Origin: Chrysaora quinquecirrha
Lineage: Eukaryota; Cnidaria; Scyphozoa; Semaeostomeae; Pelagiidae
Assembly: GCA_014526335.1 (NCBI GenBank)
Contig: JACTAT010000111.1
Location: forward strand, 227,957-291,956
Direction: 5' to 3'
Length of the DNA stretch: 64,000 nt
Shown here one piece after another: positions 12,220 to 39,754 of this stretch (its first letter is position 1; each line of letters starts with the position of its first letter). Under the pieces are notes generated by a model, which saw only the letters and a program-made list of their open reading frames with translations, was not told the origin of the DNA and did not search any database. A program made the position numbers and the translations under genes.

Positions 12220-15200
12220 CAAATAACTAGCGAACTAACCAACTAACTAACTAACCAAATAACTAACAAACTAACTGATTAAGTAACTAACCAAATGACT
12301 GACTAACTAGTTTTCTCTCTTTTTTAGACAAGTATCAATACTCCTGGAAACTGAAAACCAGACAGAATTGAAGCTTGTCCTTTCATATGTTGTCTCCAAT
12401 GCTGGTTGGACACCTTTATATGATTTTCGTGCTTTCAGCAAAGAAAGTAAACTTCAGGTATGTAAGTTGAAGTGTTGAAGCTGACTTTTTAGTGATACTT
12501 CTTATAAGCAGTAATGCTTCGTTTTTTAATCATTTCCAGTCTTCTCATTTTAATGCGTGCGATCACACGCACATACATCAACACACGCATAAAGCTTTTC
12601 ATGTGAGCGATTTTGTGCACACATCAAAGACACAATTACAATGTGCTTGGGAAAGTGTCCTGGGACAGAGCAGTATGAAATTTGTCTTTCTGAAGGGTTG
12701 TGTAAAAACCTGCATTTTTAAAAATTTCAAAGGAATTCAGTTTCAATTTCTTAATTTGTGGCGTAGTTAAACCTATTTCTCTTCATCATGAAACAATGTT
12801 TGATACACTAAAACACAGAATTGTTTCTATTTGAGAATACTATATTATTTTATGTTCACGTGGTACAGGAAACGATATGGAATGTGACAGTACGACAATG
12901 TTCACTAGTATTGTGCTGGCATAATTTGAAAAAGGCAGAACAATGTTTTGAAATGGAACTGAACGTCCAATTACAAGGAAAGCCAAATTAAAGTTAAAAT
13001 AGCACACCCCTGCCCATATAAAGTAGAAGTGTGAATCACATACATCAAAGTCGTAATGTCTGTGTTTTGCAACGCACAAACAGGTTTGCAAATAGAGAAG
13101 GCTGCGATTTCAGTAGTTACTCTTCCCCCATTCTTATCACATATAGTTTGTAACTGTTGTTTTGTGTGCAACTTTCTAAATTAATGGTTATGATCTTGGT
13201 CGAAACCTTGGTCAACCATTTCAGAAAATTCGTTTCAGAAAGTTAATTTTATCATCAGCAGATATACAACATCTTACTAAATCTTAACTAAATCTTTTTA
13301 CTAAATAGGCTGAATCACCCTTAAAGGGTACGCAATTCAATTAGATATTACTTTAGGTAGTTGTATCGATGTAACTTTTTGAAATCTTATCCAATGGAGG
13401 GGAAAATTTTCCTTTGTGTCATATCACAATCGATGGGATTTGAACCTGAACTGCATGATCAGAGAATTAATGGTGGTGATCTAGTCCAGCTAACGACCGT
13501 AGAAGGACTAAACTGTCCAATGAAATGGTTAAGTAACTTGCCATGTCAAACAGCCTTTGTTTCATGAATGGCAAACACAACAGACAGACATTTCCACAAG
13601 TCGTTATAAGATCAACAATTCATTCTGCATTTTAGCTTCTGTATTTTGGCATCATAAAGCAAACAACAGAGGAGGACTGGGTTGATGCAAAGCTTTCTCT
13701 CAGCACTGCAATGCCAAGTGTTGGTGGCAGCCCTCCTGAGCTGGATGCCTGGTACATTCATCCAACCAGATCAGTGAGGTACCAAAAGAAAAAGATGATG
13801 TCATTTAGAAGATCACGTCGTGATAGTGATGAGATGTACGAGTAAGTAAAGGCTTTTTTATAAGAAAGAACAGCTTTTTGGTACAAGGCACTGATCAAAC
13901 GATCAAGCATTGTGTTTCAAAAATTTGAGATTTGCTTTCTAAACAAGGTTTGTCAGTTTGGTCGTGTGACAAAGGATTTTTTTAACAAGCAAAATTTTAG
14001 AGGAATTTTTTGGAAATTCTAATAAAAGGTTGACAAGTAACAACATTCATTGTGGCCAAACAGCAAAATATTTTGTTTTACAAGCAAATCCTGAATGTTT
14101 AACAGACAGAAAGAACAATCGCGATAAATAGCGAAAACATCTTTGGACATATTTAGGCCCCAGTTACACTATGCCGGCATGATATCGTTGCGTATTGATT
14201 TTCGTGCCTTCATAAGATTTTGCCAAGCAGTTACATACACGAGCAAAGCGCCATGACTTCTGTGGCGATCACTACAGTTACACTGAGACACCATGGCAGC
14301 TCCCTTGCAGATTCGCATCGCATTTCTTTTGTGAAACAATAGGAAAACAAGGTTTCAGAGCGTCATATATCGGATTGGTCTGATTACACTGTGCCGCCGC
14401 GTCGCGTCTTGATTTTCATATCACCTCCAGAACGCCTTAATATTAAGACGATTTGCGGAGCGTCTTATACCGCATTGGGTCGTCATGGTGTAACCAAAAG
14501 CCCAATCCGATAAGAAATTCAAGGCTCAACGAGGCATGCTGGCATAGTGAAATTTGGGCCTTAAAAGCTCTTTTCATTTCGTTTTTTCGTTCATACAGTA
14601 AACTCCAATCAACTCGAACCCTTGACAGCTGGAACATTCATCCAACCTAAACATCCAAGTCGAACTGATTTCGCATCCCCCTTGAACCTTCCAAAATATT
14701 CTATACTCCCTAAAATGCTACGAATTTATCAAGACAATACTTACCAAATTTTAAAGCCTTTAATTCTGTTTACAAAATCAGCAGGGGATTAATGGCAGGA
14801 GGATTTGCTGGTGGTGAGGCGCTTTGTGATGATATTGAATACAACCTCATGCCTACAAAAGCAAAGGCACGTAAGGTAAACCGAATATTATGCAACATAA
14901 CTGCTACTGAGGGAGGTCCTTTACCCCAGTTAAGTCATAGGAAGGATTAAGCTTTAGAAACCCTTGTATCCTGTTGTGATAAACCATGACATCTCAATGG
15001 TCATCAGTAATTATGAAATTTTCTCTAATTTTCAGATGTTTCCTTTTTTGCTTTCTCCACTTCTGGGCTGTCTATAATTCTGAGCAGTCTCCAATTCTGA
15101 ACTGTCCCTAATTCTGAACTGTCTTTTATTCTTAACTGTCTCTAATTGGAAACTGTCCCTTATTTTGGACTGTCTCTTTTTCTCTACTGTCTCTTATTCA

Positions 15201-18200
15201 GAATTGTCCCTCATTCTGAACTGTCTGTTATTCTGAACTGTCTCTAATTCTGAACTGTTTCTTATTCTCTACTGTCTCTAATTCTGAACTGTCCCTAATT
15301 CTGATTTGTCTCTAATTCTGAAATGTCCATAATTCTGAACTGTCCCTAATCCTGAACTGTCTCTAATTCTGAAATGTCTCTTATTCTAAACTGTCTCTAA
15401 TTCTGAACTTTCTTTAATTCTTAACTGTCTCTAATTGGAAACTGTCCCTAATTCTGGACTGTCTCCAATTCTAAACTGTCTCTAATTGGAAACTGTCCCT
15501 TATTTTGGACTGTCTCTTTTTCTCTACTATCTCTTGTTCAGAATTGTCCCTCATTCTGAACTGTCTGTTATTCTGAACTGTCTCTAATTCTGAACTGTTT
15601 CTTATTCTCTACTGTCTCTAATTCTGAACTGTCCCTAATCCAGAACTGTCTCCAGTTCTGAACTGTCTCTAATTCTGAACTGTCTCTAATTCTGAACTGT
15701 CTCTAATTATGAACTGTCTCCAGTTCTGAACTGTCTCTAATAATGAACTGTTTTTAATTCTGAACTGTCCCTAATCCTGTCCCTAATCATGAACTCTGTC
15801 TAATTCCTGTCTCTTATTTTGAAATGTCTCTAATTCTGAAATGTCTCTTATTCTAAACTGTCTCTAATTCTGAACTGTCTCTAATTCTGAACTGTCTCTA
15901 ATTATGAACTGTCTCCAGTTCTGAACTGTCTCTAATAATGAACTGTTTTTAATTCTGAACTGTCCCTAATCCTGTCCCTAATCATGAACTCTGTCTAATT
16001 CCTGTCTCTTATTTTGAAATGTCTCTAATTCTGAAATGTCTCTTATTCTAAACTGTCTCTAATTCTGATCTGTCTTTTTTCTCTACTGTCTCTAATTCTG
16101 AACTGTCCCTAATTCTGAACTGTCTTTTATTCTTAACTGTCTCTATTGGGAAACTGTCCCTAATGCTGAACGGTACCTAATTCTGGACTGTCTCTAATTC
16201 TTTATTGTCTCTTTTTCTCTATACTGTCCCTAATTCTGATTTGTCTCTTATTCTGAGCTGCCTCTTATTGTGAACTGTCTGTAATTCTTGACTGTCTCTT
16301 ATTGGGATACTGTCTCTAATTCGGAACTGACTGACTCTCAACTCTGCACAGTGTCCCTGATTCAGGATATTGCCTCTAATCATGACCTTGCTCTTACAAC
16401 ATACTGGTCAAAACTTGAAGAGTATATGTGAATGTTTGAGAAAATGATCCATAATGAGGAAATTTCACAACAGGAAACAGGGGTATCTATAGTTCTTTGT
16501 AATGTATTTTGAGCATTATTAAAAATTAGTTTGTATTTATTTCATAAAAGCGATGCACCCGCCGCTTATGCTCTTAAATGTTCTGGATTAATGGAGGCAT
16601 ACGACGAAAAACCAAGGAAGGTGAGAAATGTGAGAAAAATAGTCTATTTCATTCTTGATATTAAATAATAATTGAAGGGCTCGAGTTTTAATTGTTCCAT
16701 TTTGAAATTTAATGGCCTGTGGAATCTGTTTGCATCCCGCTTATCATGGGGTCTTTTTGAGAGGTTGGAGTTGTGGAATGTTTTTAATTGCTAACCATAA
16801 CTGATGACACGTTTATTTTATATTTTCCTCGTTGCTGCTACAAGGAGGCCAAAAAGATGTCTCGCTCTTGTGTTGTTTACGCTTTCATGACATTATTAGG
16901 CCTAACAAAACCATACCCAAAATTATACTTGTCTCATAGCTCTCCTCACTTCGATTGCCCTCCTTGAGACATATTTTGACCAGCTTTGATAATCACCTGT
17001 AAAATAAGCAATGAAGATCTTTAATTTCTAGGATTTAATATTTTTTCGCTTTTTCCAAAGGCTCCGTCTGCAAGACAGTATTTTGAGACCGAAGTGACAG
17101 AAGGGATAACAAGTACAAGTTTTGAAATCGCCCGCCAATCAACCATCAAATGTGACAACACAGGCCACAAGGTGTCCATATGTCAAATCGAGCTCAGTCC
17201 TGATTTTGAATACGTAACAGTGCCTAAACGTGTTGCACATGCTTTCCTCAAAGCTACAGTCAAGAATACTTCGAATTATGCTCTGTTGGCTGGACCAGCT
17301 AATGTGTTTCTGGATAATAATTTTCTCACAAAGGTACACATTTTACAAACATTATATTGTTCGAATCTTAAGCTTTAACCAAAGATCATGCTTTGGCTAT
17401 AAAGCTCGAATGTCAAACCAAGTTTGTTCAAAGCTTTGACCTTGTAGACTGATCTTGTAAACAATTTTCAGATCTTGTAAACAAAGTTCGGATCTTGTAA
17501 ACAAGGTTTGGATCTTGTAAATAAAGTTCGGATCTTGTAAACAAAGTTCTGATCCTGTAAACGAAGCTCGGAACCTGTAAAGGAAGCTCGGATTTTGTAA
17601 ACACAGTTCGGATCTTGTAAACAAAGTTCGGATCTTGTAAACAAAGTTCGGATCTTGTAAACAAAGTTCTGATCTTGTTAACAAAGTTCCTGAGTTGTGA
17701 AAAGACGTGTGAACTTTGTTTTTACGTGATAAAAAATCTCTTTAGAAGCAATGTTAAAACTACAACATTAAAGCTTTGGCCAAACGATCAAACATTGTTT
17801 ATCAAACATTTGAAGTTCGCTTGGCAAGCAAAATGTTTTACTGTTTGGCCACATCACAAAACATTCCTCGTCAAACATTTTTTTGCTAGTGTCAGACAAT
17901 AAAATGTTTTTGAACTTTTTCAAAAACATTGCGCAACCAATGTTTTGTGAAGTGGCCATACATTCAAACATTTCATGACAAGCAAATTTCAACTGTTTGA
18001 CAATGTTTGATCGTTTCGCCTGGGCCTAAACAAGAACAGTCTAACCATTGAATGTTGTCCACACAGACAATTTTAGCAGCGAGTTTTCGTTCTATTGATG
18101 AAATGTTTGTATTTCTAGTCGTACCTTGAAGCTGTTAGCCCGATGGAAGAATTTGAAGTTTCACTTGGTGCAGATCCTGCTGTCAAAATAACTTATAAGC

Positions 18201-19316
18201 CACTGAAAAAATACAAGCAGACAACTGGCATTATGTCAAAACATACACAAACGAATTACCATCAAGAAATTGTGATTAAAAACACAAAATTATCAGCAGT
18301 TAAAATCACTGTGACGGATGGATTGCCTAAAAGCACAGACGAGAAAGTCAAGGTAGAAATTTGCATTGATTTTTTATAAGCAACTTTCGTCGTTCAATTA
18401 CATATATTAGGGCTTCTTGATGAGTTTCTTAATTTCCCAATAATAAAACTTCTTTTTTGCGATGGTAGGGCAAGGGGGCCGACTAGGAACGTAAGAGCAA
18501 TTGACATTAAAAATGAAGGGGTTTGTTGGTGCCTCCCCAGGAAATTTTTAGTGTCCACGCCCTTTAGATTGGCTTAAAATGCGCCAAAATTTTTGAAAGA
18601 ATATAAATCATGTTTTATACGGCATATTTTGGCCATGTCTCCACATGTACTCATTTCGAATTGCATAATATGACCCATATTGCTTATTTTAAATTTGCAC
18701 TCGCCAGTCATTTTGTGTTATTGATGTGTTAACGATAAGTTAACGATAAGGGGGTGAAGCTATGTTGGCTTTTAGATCAAGTTTCAACTCAAGTTGCCTT
18801 CAGTTGAATTTATGGGTGCCGAAATATCGTATTTAACGTTGTCAAAGTCAATTAACATTTTACATTGAAAGGGCACTTTTGCCCCCATTAGGAAAGGGCA
18901 GGAGGGCTGCTTGACCCCCCCGCGCCTCCCTCTCCGGCGTCAATGCATGCAAGTGTCTCTGTATAATAGTCATGGGACCAAACGTGTGTTAAAATCAAGA
19001 AACCATTGAGGATCTTTTGGTGCAAAAAGTTAATCAAAGGAAGTCAAAAACGTTAAAGAAGTAGTAGACCTTGTGCCTTGGGCCAGGTTCTTCATATAAC
19101 ATCGCTTTTCTAACTCAGGTAAACGTGATTGAGCCAGTAATTCCAGTGGTGAAACAAAAAGGAGAAAAAATAGAAGACAACAATAAACCGATCAAATTGA
19201 ACGACAAAAATCAAGTGGAATGGATCTTAGAGATTCCAGCATCCGAAACCAAGGTACTGAATCTGAAATACAGCGTTGAACACCCTGTGAATGTTGGTAT
19301 CACAGGGATGTCATAG
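8183..19316 (+). CDS. DUF4140/DUF4139 protein (F37C4.5-like), complete, 627 aa
   Basis: Member of the conserved 'F37C4.5-like' family with an N-terminal DUF4140 and a C-terminal DUF4139; no biochemical function is established. Exons: 8183-8478, 10119-10356, 11488-11705, 12328-12457, 13636-13841, 14785-14875, 17061-17333, 18119-18352, 19119-19316 (TAG). The phases agree throughout and total 1884 nt. The N-terminal block has VTVFLDRAEVHR and the motif NEIIITGLPSVVDEDSVR. Exons 2-3 form a charged coiled coil (KTLNKEKTELEKQIAQTKEK and the following helix). Exon 4 carries the typical SYVVSNAGWTPLYDFRA and exon 5 has LLYFGIIKQTTEEDW. The tail is beta-rich and ends in EHPVNVGITGMS. The ATG at 8183 was chosen because the frame upstream has only a GTG. 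Exon 6 has a CAGCAG tandem acceptor (14782/14785). A possible extra segment at 16551-16620 would shift the frame and was left out. An AATAAA lies at 19437. Confidence 0.88.
8646..9205 (+). repeat. Interstitial telomere-like (TTAGGG) array, degenerate
   Basis: Many GGGTTAGGGT and GTTTTAGGGTTAGGGTA units mixed with AAGGCAAGGGTAGGG. The array is interrupted at about 8775-8975 by unrelated CCCCCC/GGGGGG-bearing sequence. It lies in intron 1 of the DUF4139 gene. Confidence 0.8.
9367..9957. mobile_element. CCCGGGGGG-ended element with 8-bp duplication, containing a nested TA element
   Basis: The ends CCCGGGGGGCACTTGA and CAGTGCCC...GTGCACCCCCAAGG are flanked by CTTCAAAC on both sides (9359-9366 and 9958-9965). 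Inner blocks such as CCGTTCC-TA-ACCAAAAT recur on both arms. A shorter TA-flanked element occupies 9556-9804. Related copies are at 56505-56900 and roughly 46715-47385 and 52140-52535. Confidence 0.7.
9556..9804. mobile_element. Nested TA-flanked miniature element (TAAGCAAC subfamily)
   Basis: Ends CACTTTTTTTTCAATAAGCA and TGCTTATAAAAAAAAAGTG with TA at 9554-9555 and 9805-9806. Same subfamily as 35149-35399. It is inserted in the CCCGGGGGG-ended element, so it is the younger of the two. Confidence 0.75.
10589..10912. mobile_element. Miniature inverted-repeat element, GGGCCTGTTTACATG ends
   Basis: Left GGGCCTGTTTACATGGAG and right CTTCCATGTAAACAGGCCC. The arms carry GGCCAGCCCGGTTAG and CTAACCGGGCTGGCC. 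The GC content is clearly higher than the surroundings. 324 bp, no coding. Confidence 0.75.
11123..11300 (+). mobile_element. tRNA-derived SINE family A, copy 2
   Basis: Same head, A and B boxes and body as 6841-7020, ending CACCATTTCACCATCACC. It lies in intron 2 of the DUF4139 gene, sense to the gene. Confidence 0.75.
11724..12309 (+). repeat. CTAA tetranucleotide array
   Basis: About 590 bp of (CTAA)n with substitutions, in intron 3 of the DUF4139 gene, ending next to the polypyrimidine tract of exon 4. It is the complement of the TTAG arrays near 39.5 and 43.3 kb. Confidence 0.9.
13372..13590 (-). mobile_element. Possible decayed tRNA-like SINE
   Basis: On the minus strand there is a B-box-like GTTCAAATCCCATCG at about 13430-13452 and a tail shared with the 1254 and 59050 SINEs (CATGAATGGCAAACAC on the plus strand). 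The A box is not convincing. Confidence 0.35.
13882..14130. repeat. Decayed CAAACGATCAAACATTG-family element
   Basis: Fragments of the abundant family marked by CCAAACGATCAAACATTG, CAAACATTTG and CAAGCAAA motifs. It is too eroded to define the ends. It lies in intron 5 of the DUF4139 gene. Confidence 0.45.
14156..14559. mobile_element. PIF/Harbinger-like element GGCCCCAGTTACACTATGCC, TTA duplication
   Basis: Ends GGCCCCAGTTACACTATGCC and GCATAGTG...GGGCC with TTA at 14153-14155 and 14560-14562. Interior blocks such as GATTTTCATATCACCTCCAG are shared with the nested copy at 48439-48826. Confidence 0.8.
15050..16390 (+). repeat. 17-bp satellite, AATTCTGAACTGTCTCT
   Basis: About 1.3 kb of a 17-bp unit with variants (AATTGGAAACTGTCCCT and others). 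It fills most of the intron between exons 6 and 7 of the DUF4139 gene. A block from about 15650 is repeated within the array, showing higher-order duplication. Confidence 0.9.
16551..16620 (+). other. Possible cassette exon in DUF4139 gene
   Basis: A frame reading DAPAAYALKCSGLMEAYDEK, then PRK, ends at a good donor, AAG|GTGAGA. The only acceptor (TTCATAAAAG) has no pyrimidine tract. The length is not a multiple of three, so inclusion would break the frame joining exons 6 and 7. It may be a poison exon or chance. Confidence 0.25.
17446..17694 (+). repeat. 20-bp satellite, GATCTTGTAAACAAAGTTCG
   Basis: About twelve copies of a 20-bp unit in intron 7 of the DUF4139 gene, starting about 110 bp after the exon. 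Confidence 0.9.
17776..18029. mobile_element. GGCCAAACGATCAAACATTG-family element
   Basis: Left GGCCAAACGATCAAACATTG and right CAATGTTTGATCGTTTCGCC with GGGCCTAA after it. The inner CAAACATTT and CAAGCAAA motifs are inverted on the two arms. It lies in intron 7 of the DUF4139 gene. Confidence 0.7.
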
Positions 19317-20090
19317 GCATCTCAAATAACTTTGAACACCCTGTGAATGTTGATGTTATAGGGAAAGAACATACATTTTTATACTTGAGCTTTGAGTACC
19401 TTGTGAACATTAGTATTAGAGTACTCTTAGGTGCCAAATAAACGCCATACCCCCGTTTATTCATCTTCAGCTTTTCCCCCCTTAGTAGGACCCCCATTCA
19501 TTAATTTTGGAAGAAAAAATTTCACTTGTGAAAGGAGTAAACGACGTTTATTAAATGTCCCCCACCCCACGGACCTTATTAGGACCCCGGTTTAAAAAAT
19601 TTTCGAAAAATTTCCTCCTCCCCCGTTTATTTCGACCCCCTGTTTATTTGGCACCTTAGATTACCATTACAGAATAATACACGTTTTTTATAATAACATT
19701 TAGCTTCCTTCTGAGCTGAGCCTATCTGTTTCTCGTTTGTGGAGCGATTTTTCAACATATCCCTTTATCACAATATCTCATTATCACCCCCCTGTCCTTC
19801 TCAAAAACATGTGAAAAACGCATTCCAGGCAAAGGTTTTACGTTTGCAGAATTTTCGTGCATTTAACTCAAGCGGTTTCTGAGATAGCAAAAATGTACGA
19901 TAATTATGATAATATGATATTTATAATGAACGCTGAATATTTGATAAACAATTATAGACTATAATGATGATTAAATGAATTATGAATTAATATTTAAGAA
20001 TTTATATTAATTATGAACTATGAATTTGCTGAATACAGGGTGTGTTTGATGTGATTTGTTAGCAGTTTAAATTTTCTATGTCGTTTTACC
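19317..20090. other. Intergenic: DUF4139 3' flank
   Basis: Contains a partial duplication of the last exon's end (GAACACCCTGTGAATGTTG at 19331 repeats exon sequence at 19277), an AATAAA at 19437, a CCCC-rich stretch at 19440-19660 and AT-rich sequence. No gene seen. Confidence 0.6.
19437..19442 (+). terminator. Candidate polyadenylation signal for DUF4139 gene
   Basis: AATAAA 121 bp after the stop codon at 19316. Confidence 0.4.
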
Positions 20091-20097
20091 GGTCAAG

Positions 20098-20975
20098 TTC
20101 TAGCCAAACAACCAAACAATGTTTGTCAAAGATTTGAAATTTGGTTAGCAAACAAACATTTGCGAACATTTCGACGGCGAAACATTTTTTGCTAACTACG
20201 AAATTTTTCAAAAGTATTTCCCAACTACAAAAATTTGTCGAACTGCGATTTTTGATGTGGCCAAACAATCAAACAATGTTTGTCAAACATTTGAAACTTG
20301 TTTATCAAAAAAAAACATTCGCAAACATTTAGGCGGCGAAACATTTTCTGCTTGCGACAACCATGATATGTTTCGAAATTTTCTCAAAAGTATTTTCCAA
20401 CTACAAAAATTTGTCGAACTGTGATTTTTGATGTGGCCAAACAATCAAACAATGTTTGTCAAACATTTGAAATTTGTTTATAAAAAAAAAATATTTGCAA
20501 ACATTTTTGACCGCGAAACATTTTTTGCTTGTGACAACCATGATACGTTTCGAAATTTTTCAAAAGCATTGCTTAACTACAAAAATTTGTCGAACTGTGT
20601 TTTTGATGTGGCCAAACAATCAAACAATGTTTGTCAAACATTTGAAATTTGGTTGTCAAAACAAAGTGTATGCGAACATTTGGGCGACCAAACATTTTAT
20701 GCAATCGACAAGCATGAAATGTTTCGAAATTTTTCAAAAGCATTGCTTAACTACAAAAATTTGTCGAACTGTGTTTTTGATGTGGCCAAACAATCAACAA
20801 TGTTTGTCAAACATTCGAAATTTGGTTATCAAAACAAAATGTGTGCGAACAATTGGGCGATCAAACATTTTATGCAACCGACAAGCATGAAATATTTTGA
20901 AATTTTTCAAAAGCATTGCTCAACTACAAAAATTTGTCAAACTGTGCTTTTTGATGTGGCCAAACAGTCAATTCT
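20098..20975. repeat. Tandem array of about 177-bp units from the CAAACAATG element family
   Basis: Units starting GATGTGGCCAAACAATCAAA recur at about 20254, 20432, 20607, 20783 and 20954. The period is close to 177 bp, a multiple of three, which leaves a 222-codon frame open by chance. No protein family is recognisable. Confidence 0.8.
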
Positions 20976-21235
20976 GGGTGAAAAATTGATGCTTCTAGCT
21001 CCCTTGTATATTCAACTCTCTCCACGCAAACACCATTTTAAGGCGGACAGCATGTTTCGTCCAGATAACAGATTTCAACAGAAATTCATTCTGTAAGGCG
21101 GACATGGTCCCTTAAAAGGTTGTGCGATTAATTTAAGAATAACACACAAATAATAATCAAAAAATTGAATGAAATAGTGTACTTGTTTATATCTATCCAA
21201 AGTTTTTACACAAATATATTTTTTATCTCCCCTTT

Positions 21236-21842
21236 TGTCGGAACCCACAACACATCAAGCAGCATAATAACCCACCACAGTAGTGCTTATCCACCCAGTT
21301 AGAAAAAATACCACCACAGTACATAAAAAATACCATCACCTAAAGCATAAAATCCCACCACACTAAGCATAACTAACCCAACACACTAGTGCTTATCAAC
21401 CACAGCACACAAAAATACCACTACATCAAGCATAATAACCCACCACAGTAGTGCTTATCAACCACAGTACGCAAGAACTACCACCACAGTACATAAAAAA
21501 TACCATCACCTAAAGCATAATATCCCACCACACTAAGCATAATAACTCACCACAGTAGTGCTTATCCACCACAGTACGCCAAAACTGCCACCACCGCAAG
21601 CATAGTAACCCACCACATAAAGCATAATAACCCACCACAAGTAGTGCTTATCCACCACAGTATGCAAAAAAACACCACCACATCAACCATAATAACCCAC
21701 CACAGTAGTGCTTCTCCAGAAAGCACACAAAAGACACCACCACATCAAGCATAATAACCCATCACATCAAGCATAATAACTCACCACATAGTAGGGCGTA
21801 TCACCATAGTAGGGCGTATCACCATAGTAGTGCGTATATACC
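21236..21842. repeat. Minisatellite of CACCACAGTAGTGCTTATCC units, single orientation
   Basis: About 600 bp of units built from AACCCACCACA, GTAGTGCTTATCCACC and CATCAAGCATAATAACC. It is related to the 64-bp arrays at 25912, 29739 and 59565. The right end shows CCGCTAGCATGAATTC, a relative of the CGCTAGCG ends there. Confidence 0.8.
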
Positions 21843-22195
21843 CGCTAGCATGAATTCACAAAGAGGAAAGTGGGGAGCATTATTAAAATATTTTTTGACT
21901 TACAAATTAATTCTTCTACCCTACTTTAAGTTAGATAAACTTGTGTCGTTGTTTTGATTGTAAATTTACTCACAAGTTCTTAACATTTTAAAGCTAAATG
22001 TCATTGTGCATATCAAAACTAAAGGCAGGCAGAACGCGAAGTAAAGTACGAGGCCTGGCTGCCATGTTTTCAACAACTGTACGGGTTCAAAATTCTAGAT
22101 TTAGCATTCTAAAAAGAGCCTAGAATTTAGAAATAAAGTAATTTTTAAGGAATTTATTTCAACGTTCCTCAGTTTATGCCGCAATTTAAGAAATA

Positions 22196-22658
22196 GACCT
22201 TTTCAAAAAGGCCTGCATCGACACGAAATTTTTCCGGAAAATGGTAGACATGTTGAGTAAGGGAATCCTCTCAACGTTCAAAGACCAGAATTGCAGTCGT
22301 TTCAGGAGAGAAAGAGCAGCAAATTTTGCTTCAAATTCACGTTTTGTGGGAGTTGAAGTGAGAGAAAGGATTCAAGTTCCTGTTTATCTGCTCTAGGAGG
22401 CATTTTATCAAGTATTTTCTTTTTTTTGAGTTACTGGCATCTTGTTTCACGAGTTTCTACAGATATAACATTTTATGTCAAAGATTCCTTCTTTTCTTAG
22501 TCTTCCATTATCCACGAATTACAACCAAAATCTGCTGTACTACCTCTCGTACAGCGGCTGCAATCAAGGTCGTTGTACGTGGGGATGATTCCTTTACTCA
22601 ATATATCTACCACTTTCCAGAAAAATGTCACGCCGACCCAGACCTATTTAAAAAGGTC
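22196..22658. mobile_element. TA-flanked GACCTTTTC element, copy 1
   Basis: Ends GACCTTTTCAAAAAGG and AAAAAGGTC with TA at 22194-22195 and 22659-22660. Inner blocks GGAATCCTCTCAACG and GACCAGAATTGCAGTCGTTT recur inverted. Same family as the element in DCAF6 at 62526-62995. Confidence 0.8.
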
Positions 22659-23487
22659 TATTGGAAAACATCTATAAAATCTATACCAAATTAGAGGTTG
22701 TATTTACCACGCGCAGTAACGGGCTCGCTCTGGAAACTATTTGTATAAGATATATACAGAGTTTACAGGAATAAATTCTAATCTAGATTCACCTACGTAC
22801 ACCGGTGAAAAATGAAAATCTACTTTAAGTCTTTCCTGCACCTGAAGAACAAAACAGTTCCATTTGGAACTGGTCCCCGATAAACGGGGTTGGAGTATCA
22901 CTAAGCGAAGAGCAATTCGCCACGGTTCAATCAAAACCGGGGGTAGTGCGTGACAGAGGCGGACTGGCAGCGAATCTCAAGGGATGCTATTTCCAGTAAA
23001 AGGGGCCTCTTTTCACTATAGCAATTTGCCTTGCTAGTTGCTTCTAGCGAGCTCCTGTGTAAAAATCAATTAAGGCAAGGGCTACTGTTCATGCTCATAC
23101 TTCTTTTCTTATTTAGGATATTTCGATGGCAAAATCGTCTCCCTTTTATACATAGTTCGCATTACTATATTTTCTTGCTTCCATATTTTTGTGCGCATAA
23201 GCTGGTTATCTTTTTATTTTTACTTCTTTCCAATTATCTGCATTGAGAAACAATTTCTGTTATTTCCAACTGTTTTCAGACTGAGCGAAACCAATCCAAA
23301 TCTCTTCGAAATCCCAAGAAATCGAAGAGATTATGCTCAAGAAACAACAGAAACAGTTTGTTAAAGACCCTATATAACGAGAAGGCCCGGGTTGCAATCG
23401 TAACCTAGCATCCCTGTCAGTCCGCCCCTGGTGCGTGATAGAATCAATTAATCATCCACAATATTTATACTATACATAAAATAGATG
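22659..23487. other. Intergenic: 3' flank of mannosidase gene
   Basis: About 830 bp between the element and the mannosidase stop codon. It holds the mannosidase 3' untranslated region, in part, and unique AT-rich sequence. No gene or RNA recognised. No AATAAA near the stop was found on the minus strand. Confidence 0.4.
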
Positions 23488-39154
<15,667 letters not shown>

Positions 39155-39439
39155 GTTTGCAAATTTACGTGGCCAGGCTTCGACGAGTGATTGCGAGTGC
39201 GCAGACGCAAATCATCACAAACATGCAAACAGATCGATAACAATGGCAATGTAGCAGCAACAACTGTCACAAAACTGTGACAGCAAAGTTACTTGTAGTT
39301 ACACTTAGCTACTTTAGTTAGTAACATTGTCGTATGTCAGGGAGATTCTCGCATTGTGTCTTAATTTTTTTATGCAGGAAAATTGGCGTTTTACAGAAGG
39401 AAACCCAAAGCTAAGTTAGATAGTTATTCACTTTGTTAC

Positions 39440-39754
39440 TCAGCAGTTCATAGCTTTTTTACTTCGTTAGTTAGTCAATCAGTTATTTATTAGTTAGTTA
39501 GATATCTATTAGTTAGAAATGTAGCTATTCAGCTACGCAGTTTAGTTTGTGAACCAGAGTTAGTTAGTCAGTTACTTAGTTGGTTAGTTAGTCCATGACT
39601 ATGGTTAGTCAGTTACATAGTTAGCTTGTTAGTCAATTACTTAGTTAGCTAGTAAGTTAGTTAGTTAGCTAGTTAGTCAGTGAAATAGTCAGTTAGTTAG
39701 TTGGTAACCTAGTTAGTTAGTTAGTTAGATAGTCAGTTAGTAAGCACGTTATTA
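39440..39754 (+). repeat. TTAG tetranucleotide array, left part
   Basis: (TTAG)n with GTCAG/CTTAG variants, running up to the left end of the 3.4 kb element. The continuation is at 43194-43505. Confidence 0.85.

Noticed and set aside
20428..21096. 222-codon open frame
   Set aside because: It follows the 177-bp tandem array, whose period is a multiple of three. The protein is just the repeat translated and has no family features.
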